The position numbers were made by a program, and so were the translations under genes. From CAZFAP01 sp964516325 (GTDB taxonomy: Bacteria > Auribacterota > JABMQX01): DNA of 23,914 nt. The notes beneath the pieces were generated by a model. That model did not search any database. It was not told the origin of the DNA and saw only the letters and a list, made by a program, of their open reading frames with translations. The stretch covers positions 1 through 23,914 of the forward strand of contig CAZFAP010000063.1 of NCBI GenBank assembly GCA_964516325.1. Direction: 5' to 3'. This document shows, piece by piece, positions 6,981 through 14,653 of the stretch (positions are counted from its first letter, which is position 1; each line of letters starts with the position of its first letter).

Positions 6981-8349
6981 AGGGCTGAGACGCACGGCCG
7001 GCGGGGACCAGACTTGAGAAGAGGGCGGTGACTTTGCTGGCGGCGCAGCCCGCGTGGGCGACAGTGTCGGGGATATCCCGGGGGGATTGGGCGCACCCCG
7101 ATAGGAAGATTCCGGGCCTTTGCGTCTCGACGGGATGGACTTTCAGATGAGCTTGGGTATAGAAGCCATATTCGTCGGCAGAGATACCGAGCTTTTTAGC
7201 TAACTCGATCGCTCCCGGTTGGGGCACGATGGCAGTCGCAAGGACGACCATATCGGCTGAGATTTCAATCTTCTTTCGGGTGAGGGTATCAACGCCCCAA
7301 ACCACCAACTCGTCGTCGTCCTGAAAAACTCGCGAAACTCTCCCTCTCAGGTACAGCGTGCCATCTTCCTCGACGCCCCGCTGAACAAACTCTTCGTACC
7401 CCTTTCCGTCGGAGCGGATGTCCATGTAGAACACGTAAGCCTGCCCGTCGTGAACCTTGTGCTTGTAGAGCATCGCGTGCTTGGCGGTGTACATGCAGCA
7501 AATTCGAGAGCAGTATGGAAAGCCCTTCTCCTGGTCTCGCGAGCCGACGCATTGGATGAAAACAACTTCCTTCGGGACTTTTCCGTCGGAAGGGCGGCGG
7601 ATTTCGCCATTCGTGGGGCCGGAGGCGGAATTGAGTCTTTCAAATTCGAGCCCGCTCAGCACATCAGAGTACTGTCCGTAGCCGTATTCAGCAATGTTCT
7701 CTTTGGAATGGAGATCGAATCCCGTAGCCACGACGATGGCGCCGACTCTCTCCTCGACGAAAGTATCCGTCTGCTCAAAATCTATGCATTGGACCTCGCA
7801 GACCTTCTTGCAGACGCCGCATTTCCCGTCCTTCAAGAAGCGACAATTCGGTGCATCAATCACAGGCTTTGGAGGAACGGCTTGCGGAAACGGGACGTAA
7901 ATCGCCTTTCTCTTCCCTAATCCGAGGTCGAATTCTGAGGGAACCTTCGTGGGACATTTCTCGATGCACAAGCCGCAACCGGTGCACTTTTGGCGGTCGA
8001 GGTACGCGGCCTTCGTCCTGATTCTCACGTCGAACTGCCCCACCTCCCCTTTGACTTCGTCCACTTCGCAGTAGGTCATGAGGCGGATGTTGGGGTGTTG
8101 CAAGACCTCGACCATTTTGGGCGTCATGATGCACTGGGAGCAGTCGAGCGTCGGGAAAGTCTCCGAGAGTTGAATCATGTGCCCGCCGATGGACGGGTCG
8201 CGCTCGACGAGGATGACCTCATAGCCTGCGTTAGCGATGTCGAGAGAGGTCTGGATTCCGGCGATGCCGCCGCCGATGACGAGAGCACGCTTTGTCATCG
8301 AGTCGGCGGACGGTGCATCAAATGAGTTGGGATTCAGCTTTTCGCTCAA
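6979..8349 (-). CDS. hdrA: Shortened HdrA-like flavoprotein (HdrA2), lacking the N-terminal CxCG domain and C-terminal ferredoxin
   Basis: HdrA carries FAD and iron-sulfur clusters and is the bifurcating flavin subunit of heterodisulfide-reductase complexes. This 456-residue form has the FAD Rossmann motif (GGGIAG, about 26-31), the LDCSQC loop (C70, C73), an inserted ferredoxin (C122, C125, C128, C132), a second cysteine group (C169, C177, C180, C184) and the HdrA-specific C-x12-C-x3-CC motif (C267, C280, C284, C285). It ends right after the AGCAASK segment, where hdrA1 continues into two [4Fe-4S] clusters. It also lacks the CxCG N-terminal domain. It is closely similar to the central part of hdrA1 in the same operon. 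The start is uncertain: TTG 8349 has GAGGA ten bases upstream, while ATG 8298 begins where similarity begins. It follows hdrB2 by 59 bases and is the last gene. Confidence 0.88.
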   Translation of the reverse strand: MSEKLNPNSFDAPSADSMTKRALVIGGGIAGIQTSLDIANAGYEVILVERDPSIGGHMIQLSETFPTLDCSQCIMTPKMVEVLQHPNIRLMTYCEVDEVKGEVGQFDVRIRTKAAYLDRQKCTGCGLCIEKCPTKVPSEFDLGLGKRKAIYVPFPQAVPPKPVIDAPNCRFLKDGKCGVCKKVCEVQCIDFEQTDTFVEERVGAIVVATGFDLHSKENIAEYGYGQYSDVLSGLEFERLNSASGPTNGEIRRPSDGKVPKEVVFIQCVGSRDQEKGFPYCSRICCMYTAKHAMLYKHKVHDGQAYVFYMDIRSDGKGYEEFVQRGVEEDGTLYLRGRVSRVFQDDDELVVWGVDTLTRKKIEISADMVVLATAIVPQPGAIELAKKLGISADEYGFYTQAHLKVHPVETQRPGIFLSGCAQSPRDIPDTVAHAGCAASKVTALFSSLVPAGRASQP

Positions 8350-8408
8350 GGCTTCACAGTCCTCAAATTCGCAATCAGGTCACACCCGAGCGCTCCCCGC
8401 CCTTGCCC

Positions 8409-9284
8409 TCAGATAAATCCCTTGCTCGAAAGCAATGGGCGAGGGTCAACAACATGTTTCTCAAAGCCGCACACTCCCCCGTCCAGTCCGAGCGCGAGGG
8501 CAAGCAACTGCGTGAAGTAGAAAACCGGGAGAAGGACGGCGCCGGTTTCCCTCGCCGCCAGGTCCTTCTGCCTCTTATCCAGATTGAAAAAGCACAGGGG
8601 GCAACTGACGACGACGCATTGAGCGCGGTTCCTCGCAGCCCAGGAAATGATGTCCCTCGTCTTTTCAATGACGAGATCGGCTTTATCCACCGTCTGATAC
8701 GAGCCGCAGCACTCCGTCTTAAAGGGGCTGTCAACCGGCTCGGCGCCGACGGACTGGAGAAAGTCCGCCAGGACTCTCGGAGATTCGGCTTTGTCAATCC
8801 CCACCTCCTCGGGACGAACGAGGAGGCAACCGTAATACGGGGAGACCCGTAAGCCATTCAATGGCTTGGTCACTTTCTCCCGAATCTTGTCAAACCCAAC
8901 TTTGTCCCGGAAGATCTCGAGGAGATGCAGGACTTCGACCCCTCCGTCGTAATCCTTCTCCTCGTCCATGAAGGCGTTGATTTTCTGCTTCTTGTCGGGG
9001 TCTTCCTTTACGAGCAAGTTCGCCCTTTTCAGCGTGTTAAAGCACATGGAGCACAGCGTCGTGACGGAGTTCCCGTTTTCGTTTCGCACGCGGATGAGGT
9101 TACGGATCGGCGCGAGTTGATGGATGAGGTCGTCGCTGGCGAGCGAATAGACTGTCCCGCAGCAGTTCCATCGCGGCAGCTCCACCATCTCCACGCCGAC
9201 AGCTCGTGCGGAAGAAATCGCCGACGATTCGAATTGAGTGGCGGTGGATTTCAATGTGCAACCAGGATAGTAGTGGATTTTCAC
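8409..9284 (-). CDS. hdrB: Heterodisulfide reductase subunit B-like protein (HdrB2), two CCG domains
   Basis: HdrB holds the disulfide-reducing site, made of two non-cubane [4Fe-4S] clusters bound by CCG motifs. Both motifs are complete in this 291-residue protein: C9, C41-C42, C78, C81, and C153, C192-C193, C228, C231. An active disulfide/thiol site is therefore expected, although the natural substrate in bacteria is unknown (CoM-S-S-CoB is unlikely outside methanogens). The GTG start at 9284 has GAGAGGG four bases upstream and lies 9 bases after hdrC2. It shares its layout, including the PYYGCLLVRP segment, with hdrB1, but is clearly divergent from it. Confidence 0.93.
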   Translation of the reverse strand: MKIHYYPGCTLKSTATQFESSAISSARAVGVEMVELPRWNCCGTVYSLASDDLIHQLAPIRNLIRVRNENGNSVTTLCSMCFNTLKRANLLVKEDPDKKQKINAFMDEEKDYDGGVEVLHLLEIFRDKVGFDKIREKVTKPLNGLRVSPYYGCLLVRPEEVGIDKAESPRVLADFLQSVGAEPVDSPFKTECCGSYQTVDKADLVIEKTRDIISWAARNRAQCVVVSCPLCFFNLDKRQKDLAARETGAVLLPVFYFTQLLALALGLDGGVCGFEKHVVDPRPLLSSKGFI

Positions 9285-9293
9285 TGTACCCTC

Positions 9294-9701
9294 TCAGCCC
9301 GTGAACTTGCGGAAATTACTGATCAACGCGATAGGCGGCAGTTCTTCGACTTTTTTGCGGCCCAGTTCAGGAACTTTCACGTGGTCGAGCCTTTTCCGCA
9401 GGACCATTTGCCGAAGAGCCTCCATGACCTTGGACAAATCAACTCCTCGTGGGCATCTCGATACGCAGGTGTAACACGAAGCACAAAGCCAGATCGTCTT
9501 CGAATCGAGGACGTCTTCGCGCTGGCCGAGCTGCACCAATCTCAGAATCTGATTCGGAAGCGTCTCCGCTTCCTCGACGATTGGGCAGCCCGCGGAGCAT
9601 TTCCCGCACTGATAGCACGAGAGAAGGTCCTGCCCGCTCAGCTCTTCAACCTTCTTCACGAAGTCGCTGTGAACGATGGAATAGGAGAGTTTTGCTTCCA
9701 T
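9294..9701 (-). CDS. hdrC: Heterodisulfide reductase subunit C-like ferredoxin (HdrC2)
   Basis: This is a 135-residue protein with two [4Fe-4S] motifs of HdrC type: C29, C32, C35, C39 (CYQCGKCSAGCP) and C73, C76, C79, C83 (CASCYTCVSRCP). HdrC wires electrons from HdrA to the HdrB active site. It lies 9 bases ahead of hdrB2 and 83 bases after the FdhB-like gene, the widest gap in the operon. I saw no convincing promoter in that gap. The ATG at 9701 has GGAG about ten bases upstream. Confidence 0.92.
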   Translation of the reverse strand: MEAKLSYSIVHSDFVKKVEELSGQDLLSCYQCGKCSAGCPIVEEAETLPNQILRLVQLGQREDVLDSKTIWLCASCYTCVSRCPRGVDLSKVMEALRQMVLRKRLDHVKVPELGRKKVEELPPIALISNFRKFTG

Positions 9702-9784
9702 GTACCGATGACTCCAGCCTCAACTGTTCGTTACTGTACGACGCACCAATGTCAGTGCCTGAGAAAACCCAAAACGGCGCCGCA

Positions 9785-10918
9785 TCACTTGGGCTCCAAT
9801 TCATCCTCGCGGAACGTCGTGAAAGGCGGCTGCTCTTCGAGACTTCTGCCCGGAACATAACCAAAGATTTTCTGGACGTTGGAACCGATGGTGCGGAACA
9901 ACTGCATGACCGGCAGCTCATTCGGACAGGCGCTGCTGCACTGCCCGCATCCGACGCACGACGTAACCATGTGATTCAGACGGGTCAGATGAAACAAAAG
10001 CGTCTCGACGGGCATCTTGATTATGTTTCTCTGCTTGGCCCATTTGAGGTATTTGTTCGACTCGTGCACGAAAGTCGGCGAACAGAAAACACACTCGCGG
10101 CAATAGCAGATCGGGCATTCCGCTCGGCAATTCATGCACCTCTTGCAGGCCGCAAACTCGTCAATCAGCCCCTCGAGACTGCTTATCCTTTTCTGAAAAT
10201 CTTCGATGACTCTCTGCGCCCGAGCGGCTCGTTCCCTTGCGACCGCGTCCACGATCTCCGAACGCCGCGGCGGCGGCTCCTGGGACTGGAAGCCAGCTTT
10301 TTCCATCGCCTCCCTGCCTTTTTCGTCCATAGCGACGACGGCTGGACCCGACCCAGGGTCGGCGCCCCAAAGGGCGACGAGAATCTGGCAGTTGGAAGGG
10401 CTTGGGTGCTCGCAGATTCGACAGGCCTCTCGGAGCTCGTATCCATCGAAGGACGGGGCTTTCCCATCGGAAAGGGCCTCTAACACTTCCTCCGAAACGG
10501 GGCCCCCGTGAACGGTTACGATTCGCATGTAATCTTTCGGCTCATAGGTTCCCGCACAGTCGAGCCCGATCAAAAGGATGTGGTCGAGATTCGCCTGCTT
10601 GAACTTGACCAGCTCCACGAGGGCGTTAATCTCGCACGGTCGCAAAACCACCGCGATTTTGCCTTTTGGGGTCTGGAAGCTCAGGCGGCTGACCATGGTG
10701 GCGGAGTTTCGCATCAGGACCGGGGCGACTGGGTCGAATCCCTCTAATTTAGAAGGAGCTGCGACCAAAGTTTGAACCACAACGTTGCCCCCGGGAACCT
10801 GCTGCGGGAGGAGAACCGCCTCCACAACGCCCTTCTCTATCAGCGCCTGGAAGAACTCAACGCACCCGGCGAAGGCGCTGAGCTTCTCAACCTGAGGTTG
10901 CATCTCTGGATGGTTCAT
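9785..10918 (-). CDS. FdhB/FrhB-like flavin iron-sulfur subunit (F420 hydrogenase/formate dehydrogenase beta family) with C-terminal diferredoxin
   Basis: The N-terminal part has the FrhB/FdhB-type segment around LRPCEINALVELVKFKQ (about residues 92-108) and IGLDCAGTY. Characterised family members bind FAD and pass electrons between F420, formate dehydrogenase or hydrogenase and their partners. A helical, charged linker (about 220-255) leads to a cysteine-rich C-terminus: C258, C261, C264, C268, then C271, C273, C276, C279, and a last CxxCxxCxxxCP (C321, C324, C327, C331). Start ATG 10918 overlaps the mvhD stop as ATGA, which implies coupled translation; GTG 10927 is an alternative. Adjacent mvhD fits the known FdhB-MvhD-HdrA electron path, yet no formate dehydrogenase or F420 gene lies in the window. 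Its donor is therefore unknown. Confidence 0.8.
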   Translation of the reverse strand: MNHPEMQPQVEKLSAFAGCVEFFQALIEKGVVEAVLLPQQVPGGNVVVQTLVAAPSKLEGFDPVAPVLMRNSATMVSRLSFQTPKGKIAVVLRPCEINALVELVKFKQANLDHILLIGLDCAGTYEPKDYMRIVTVHGGPVSEEVLEALSDGKAPSFDGYELREACRICEHPSPSNCQILVALWGADPGSGPAVVAMDEKGREAMEKAGFQSQEPPPRRSEIVDAVARERAARAQRVIEDFQKRISSLEGLIDEFAACKRCMNCRAECPICYCRECVFCSPTFVHESNKYLKWAKQRNIIKMPVETLLFHLTRLNHMVTSCVGCGQCSSACPNELPVMQLFRTIGSNVQKIFGYVPGRSLEEQPPFTTFREDELEPK

Positions 10919-11337
10919 ATCTGCCACATCTCTTTGAGCGGGTTAGGGCCGAGTTCCTTGAGCTTCTGGACCATTTCGGTTACGGTGTCGGCGAATCGCT
11001 TTCCCTCGCTGGCGCTGATCCAGCGAAGGACAACTCTTTCGTCCTCCAAGCCGATCTGGCGAAGGATGCTTTTCAGCACCGTTATCCTTCTGCGGGCTTT
11101 ATAGTTGCCATTGGTATAATGGCAGTCACCCGGATGACAGCCGCCAACGAGAACGCCATCCGCTCCTTCCAAGAGGGCTTTGAGGACATAGAGCGGGTCA
11201 ACGGACCCGCTGCACATCAGCCTCACGATGCGGATGTTCGGCGGATACTGGATTCTGGACGTTCCCGCCAGGTCCGCCCCGGCATACGTGCACCAATTGC
11301 AGACAAATCCAAGAATCTTCGGCTCGAAGTTGTCCAT
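10915..11337 (-). CDS. mvhD: MvhD/FrhD-family [2Fe-2S] subunit
   Basis: MvhD is the small [2Fe-2S] adaptor that passes electrons from a hydrogenase or formate dehydrogenase to HdrA. The 140-residue protein has the family cysteines C13 and C16 (CNWCTYAGAD), C42 (MCSGSVDP), and C67 and C72 (GCHPGDCHY). All are normal cysteine codons; no selenocysteine is needed. It begins 12 bases after the NuoG/HdrA fusion and overlaps the FdhB-like gene by 4 bases. No MvhA/MvhG hydrogenase subunits are next to it, so here it probably joins the FdhB-like protein to one of the HdrA units (inference). Confidence 0.93.
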   Translation of the reverse strand: MDNFEPKILGFVCNWCTYAGADLAGTSRIQYPPNIRIVRLMCSGSVDPLYVLKALLEGADGVLVGGCHPGDCHYTNGNYKARRRITVLKSILRQIGLEDERVVLRWISASEGKRFADTVTEMVQKLKELGPNPLKEMWQI

Positions 11338-11349
11338 AGGCTATTCCTG

Positions 11350-14300
11350 TCATCCGATAGCGGAGTCAACCATTTCGAGAATCTGCTGTCTTTCAAAAAT
11401 GTTCTGGACGGTGGCGCCGTTGGGACAGGCGGCAGCGCAGGCGCCGCAACCCTGGCAGACGACGTAGAGGATTTTCGCCTTCTTCGTCTCGTCGTCAATT
11501 TCTCTCGCGTCGTAGGGGCACACGGAGACGCATATCCCGCATCCCGTGCATAATTTCTCGTTCACCCGGACGATCTCGGCTTTCGAAATCAGTCTCTCCT
11601 TTGCCAGAAGAGTTACGGCACGGATGGCGGCGCCATTCCCCTGAACTATGGATTCCTCGACGTGCTGCGGCGAATGAGCTAAGCCGCACACGTATATCCC
11701 GTCGGTGGCGAAGTCCAACGGACGGATCTTGGCGTGGGCTTCAAGGAAGAAGCCGTCGCTGGTCAAAGGCACTTTCAGGGTCTTGGCCAGGTCGTCGTTT
11801 CCGGCGGCGACGATCCCCGTGCTGAGAACAAGATAATCCGCCTCGAGAATGAGCTTCTCGCCGAGGACGGCGTCGCTCACCTCGATCTCGGGCTTGCCGC
11901 CTTTTTCGGAGACCGCCGGTTTCTGGTCCTCTTCGTAGCGCAGGAAGACAACGCCTTTCTCCCTTGCCTCCCGATAGGCTCTTTCTCTGAAGCCGTACGT
12001 CCTCACGTCCCGATAGAGGACGAAAATCGCAGCATCCGGATTAAGCTCCTTGAGCTTAAGAGCATTCTTTATGGCGTGGCCGCAGCAGACGCGACTGCAA
12101 TAGGGTCTTTCTTCGTCACGGGAACCCACGCACTGGATCATGACCACGCTCTTCAGCCTGCGAACGTCTTCGCCGTTTCCAGCTAATCTCTCGTCGAATT
12201 CCGATTGCGTCAGAACGCGGGGATTGCGACCGTACAGATACTCCGTCGGCTTGTGCTCGGAAGCGCCTGCGGCGACGATTATGGCGCCGTGCTCGAGCTC
12301 GATTTCCCGATCCCCCTGGCGCACCGTGGACTTGAAGTTGCCGACGTAGCCAGAAAGTTCCGTAACCTCCGCCCCGCTGAGAACCTGGATGCGACGATTG
12401 TTCGTGACTTTGTCAATCGTTTCGCGGAGAAGAGCCTGCGGGTCATAACCGGAAAGCGAGAACCGAAGGTTCTTCAGGTTGCCGCCGAGGGTCTCTTCTT
12501 TCTCGACGATGTATGCGTCAAAGCCCTGCTCGGCGAGGGAGAGGGCAGCGGTCATGCCCGCCAGCCCTGCGCCAATGACCAAGCATTTGTGATTCAGGTC
12601 GAAATAGGTCAGCTTGATCGGGCGCAGAAGCCTGGCTTTGGCGACCGCCATCCTGACAATCTCCTTGGATTTCTCGGTTGCCTCTCTCGGCTGGTTCATG
12701 TGAACCCAGGAGCACTGCTCTCGCAGGCTGCACATCTCGAAGAGATAGGGATTGAGCCCGACTTCCCGGAGGGTGTCGCGGAAGAGCGCCTCGTGCGTTC
12801 GCGGAGTGCACGATGCAACAACCACGCGGTTGAGTTTGTTCTCGAGGATTTTCTGCTTCATCAGCGTCAGAGAATCCTGCGAGCAGGTGTACATGTTCTC
12901 GTCGGCGAACAAAACGTCCGGGAGAGTCCGAGCGTACTGCACGACTGACGGAACATCCACCACGGCGCCGATGTTCCGCCCGCAGCGACACACGAATACG
13001 CCGATCCTCGGCTCCTCGTCCGATACGTCCATTTCCGCCGGGAACTCTCTTTCCACGACGAGCCTTCCCCTGACAGGGGCAAGTAGGCGCGAGGCGCAGG
13101 CGGCGGCCCCGCTCGCCTCCGCAACTGTTTCGGGAATGTCTTTCGGCTCCCGGAAAGGCCCGGCGGCGAAGATTCCCGGGCGGCTTGTGCGGTTGGGTTG
13201 GAGCGGATCGGTTCGACAGAATCCATGGTCGTCGAGAGATATGTCAAGGCGCTCCGCCAGTCGCCGATTCTCCGAAGCGGCAGTCAACCCCACGGCGAGA
13301 ACAACGAGGTCGAACTCTTCTTCCTGAACAGCCTCATCGTCGGTGACGTACTTCACCCGCAGATTCTTCGTTCTCTGAAGCTCGACGACTTTTGAGATCA
13401 TGCAGCGCTGATACCGAACGCCGTAGTCTTTCTGGGCGCTCTCATAGTATTTCTCGAAGCCCTTCCCGAAGGCTCGCAGGTCTATGAAGAAGATGGTGGC
13501 TTGGATTTCAGGGTCGTGCTCTCTGGCGATGATCGCCTCCTTCGTCGAATACATGCAGCACACAGAGGAGCAGTAGTCGTTGCCATCGCACGTGAAATCC
13601 CTGGAGCCGACGCACTGGATGAAAGCGATCCGCTTCGGATGGCTATCGTCGGAGGGGCGTCTGACCTCGCCGCCGCTCGGTCCGGACGCGCTCAATATCC
13701 GCTCAAACTGGATGCTGCTGACGACGTTCTCGTATAACCCGAAACCGTATTCGCCCTTTTTGGCAGCGTCGTATGGCTCAAAGCCCGGGGCGGCAACTAT
13801 GGCTCCGACGTCCAGCGTAATCTCCTGGTCTTTCTGGTCGAACTTGATCGCATCTGCCTCGCAGAATTCCCTGCACACCTCGCACGTGTCCCGGAGCATG
13901 TGGGCGCAATGCTCCTTGTCAATCAGAGCGCGATTCGGGACGGCTTGCGGGTAGGGAATGTAAATCGAAGGTCGAGAAACCAAGCCCTCGTTGAACTCGT
14001 AGGGGACCGGTCTCGGCTGCCGCGTTGCTACGTCGGACAGGTCAATCCTTCCGGTGGGGCAGATAAACGCGCACGCTCCACAGACCTGGCAAACTTCCGT
14101 CGGTCTTTGAAACGGTGGATTGACCTCCCGGCTGGAACCTCGCCCGACAAAGCTGATCGCCGCTCGCCCCATCCTATCCTCGCACATCCGCACGCACCGC
14201 CCGCACAAAATGCAATCCTTGTCTTTCTTCTCGAACCTCGTCTCAGAAACGCCGCATTCGACAGCCACACGACGGACTTCTTCCGAATTCGGGCATCTTG

Positions 14301-14640
14301 CGAGAAGTAGCTCAAGCATCATCCTGCGCGCTTTGAGGACTTTGTCAGTGCTCGTGCGAACGACCAGGCCTTCCTGGGTTGGATACGTGCAGGAAGTCTG
14401 AATGCTGGAACCCCCTCCCGTCCCGACTTCGACGAGGCAGATTCTGCACGAGCCGTAGGGCTTCAGCGCCTTGTGATGGCAAAGAGTCGGTATCTGGATG
14501 GAAGCCTTTTGGGCGGCTTCGAGGATAGTGCTCCCCTCTTCGACTTCGACTCTCTGTCCATCAATGGTCAGGCCAATCACCTTCACTGCTCCCGATTTCT
14601 CGGGCCCTCTCTTCCCGCCATCCGATTCGGTGTTTTGCAT
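11350..14640 (-). CDS. Triple fusion: NuoG-type N-terminal iron-sulfur module + C-terminal half of HdrA + second HdrA with ferredoxin
   Basis: 1096 residues from ATG 14640. Residues about 20-100 form a plant-type [2Fe-2S] domain (C54, C65, C68, C84). Two [4Fe-4S] sites of NuoG/Fe-hydrogenase type follow (C143, C146, C149, C153; C184, C187, C190, C194). From about 215 the sequence turns into HdrA, but only its second half: SIYIPYPQAVPN, C253/C256/C260, the cysteine motif C343...C357, C361-C362, and the closing RPGIFAAGP segment. The Rossmann FAD motif is absent. A second HdrA begins near 545 with CRCG (C551, C553), GAGLAG (690-695), C837...C848, C852-C853, and two final clusters (C1031-C1041 and C1062-C1072); it lacks the inserted ferredoxin. 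GTG 14682 is an alternative start overlapping the upstream gene. It probably distributes electrons between the NuoEF/GltD unit and Hdr modules (inference). Confidence 0.92.
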   Translation of the reverse strand: MQNTESDGGKRGPEKSGAVKVIGLTIDGQRVEVEEGSTILEAAQKASIQIPTLCHHKALKPYGSCRICLVEVGTGGGSSIQTSCTYPTQEGLVVRTSTDKVLKARRMMLELLLARCPNSEEVRRVAVECGVSETRFEKKDKDCILCGRCVRMCEDRMGRAAISFVGRGSSREVNPPFQRPTEVCQVCGACAFICPTGRIDLSDVATRQPRPVPYEFNEGLVSRPSIYIPYPQAVPNRALIDKEHCAHMLRDTCEVCREFCEADAIKFDQKDQEITLDVGAIVAAPGFEPYDAAKKGEYGFGLYENVVSSIQFERILSASGPSGGEVRRPSDDSHPKRIAFIQCVGSRDFTCDGNDYCSSVCCMYSTKEAIIAREHDPEIQATIFFIDLRAFGKGFEKYYESAQKDYGVRYQRCMISKVVELQRTKNLRVKYVTDDEAVQEEEFDLVVLAVGLTAASENRRLAERLDISLDDHGFCRTDPLQPNRTSRPGIFAAGPFREPKDIPETVAEASGAAACASRLLAPVRGRLVVEREFPAEMDVSDEEPRIGVFVCRCGRNIGAVVDVPSVVQYARTLPDVLFADENMYTCSQDSLTLMKQKILENKLNRVVVASCTPRTHEALFRDTLREVGLNPYLFEMCSLREQCSWVHMNQPREATEKSKEIVRMAVAKARLLRPIKLTYFDLNHKCLVIGAGLAGMTAALSLAEQGFDAYIVEKEETLGGNLKNLRFSLSGYDPQALLRETIDKVTNNRRIQVLSGAEVTELSGYVGNFKSTVRQGDREIELEHGAIIVAAGASEHKPTEYLYGRNPRVLTQSEFDERLAGNGEDVRRLKSVVMIQCVGSRDEERPYCSRVCCGHAIKNALKLKELNPDAAIFVLYRDVRTYGFRERAYREAREKGVVFLRYEEDQKPAVSEKGGKPEIEVSDAVLGEKLILEADYLVLSTGIVAAGNDDLAKTLKVPLTSDGFFLEAHAKIRPLDFATDGIYVCGLAHSPQHVEESIVQGNGAAIRAVTLLAKERLISKAEIVRVNEKLCTGCGICVSVCPYDAREIDDETKKAKILYVVCQGCGACAAACPNGATVQNIFERQQILEMVDSAIG

Positions 14641-14653
14641 CCTTCGCTCGCCG

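Noticed and set aside
9449..10483. Long + strand open frame opposite the FdhB-like gene
   Set aside because: It is antisense to cysteine-motif-bearing genes, has low-complexity arginine/serine content and no recognisable family.
10915..11337. Selenocysteine-containing MvhD or HdrA
   Set aside because: All expected cysteine positions are ordinary cysteine codons and no in-frame UGA interrupts the genes.
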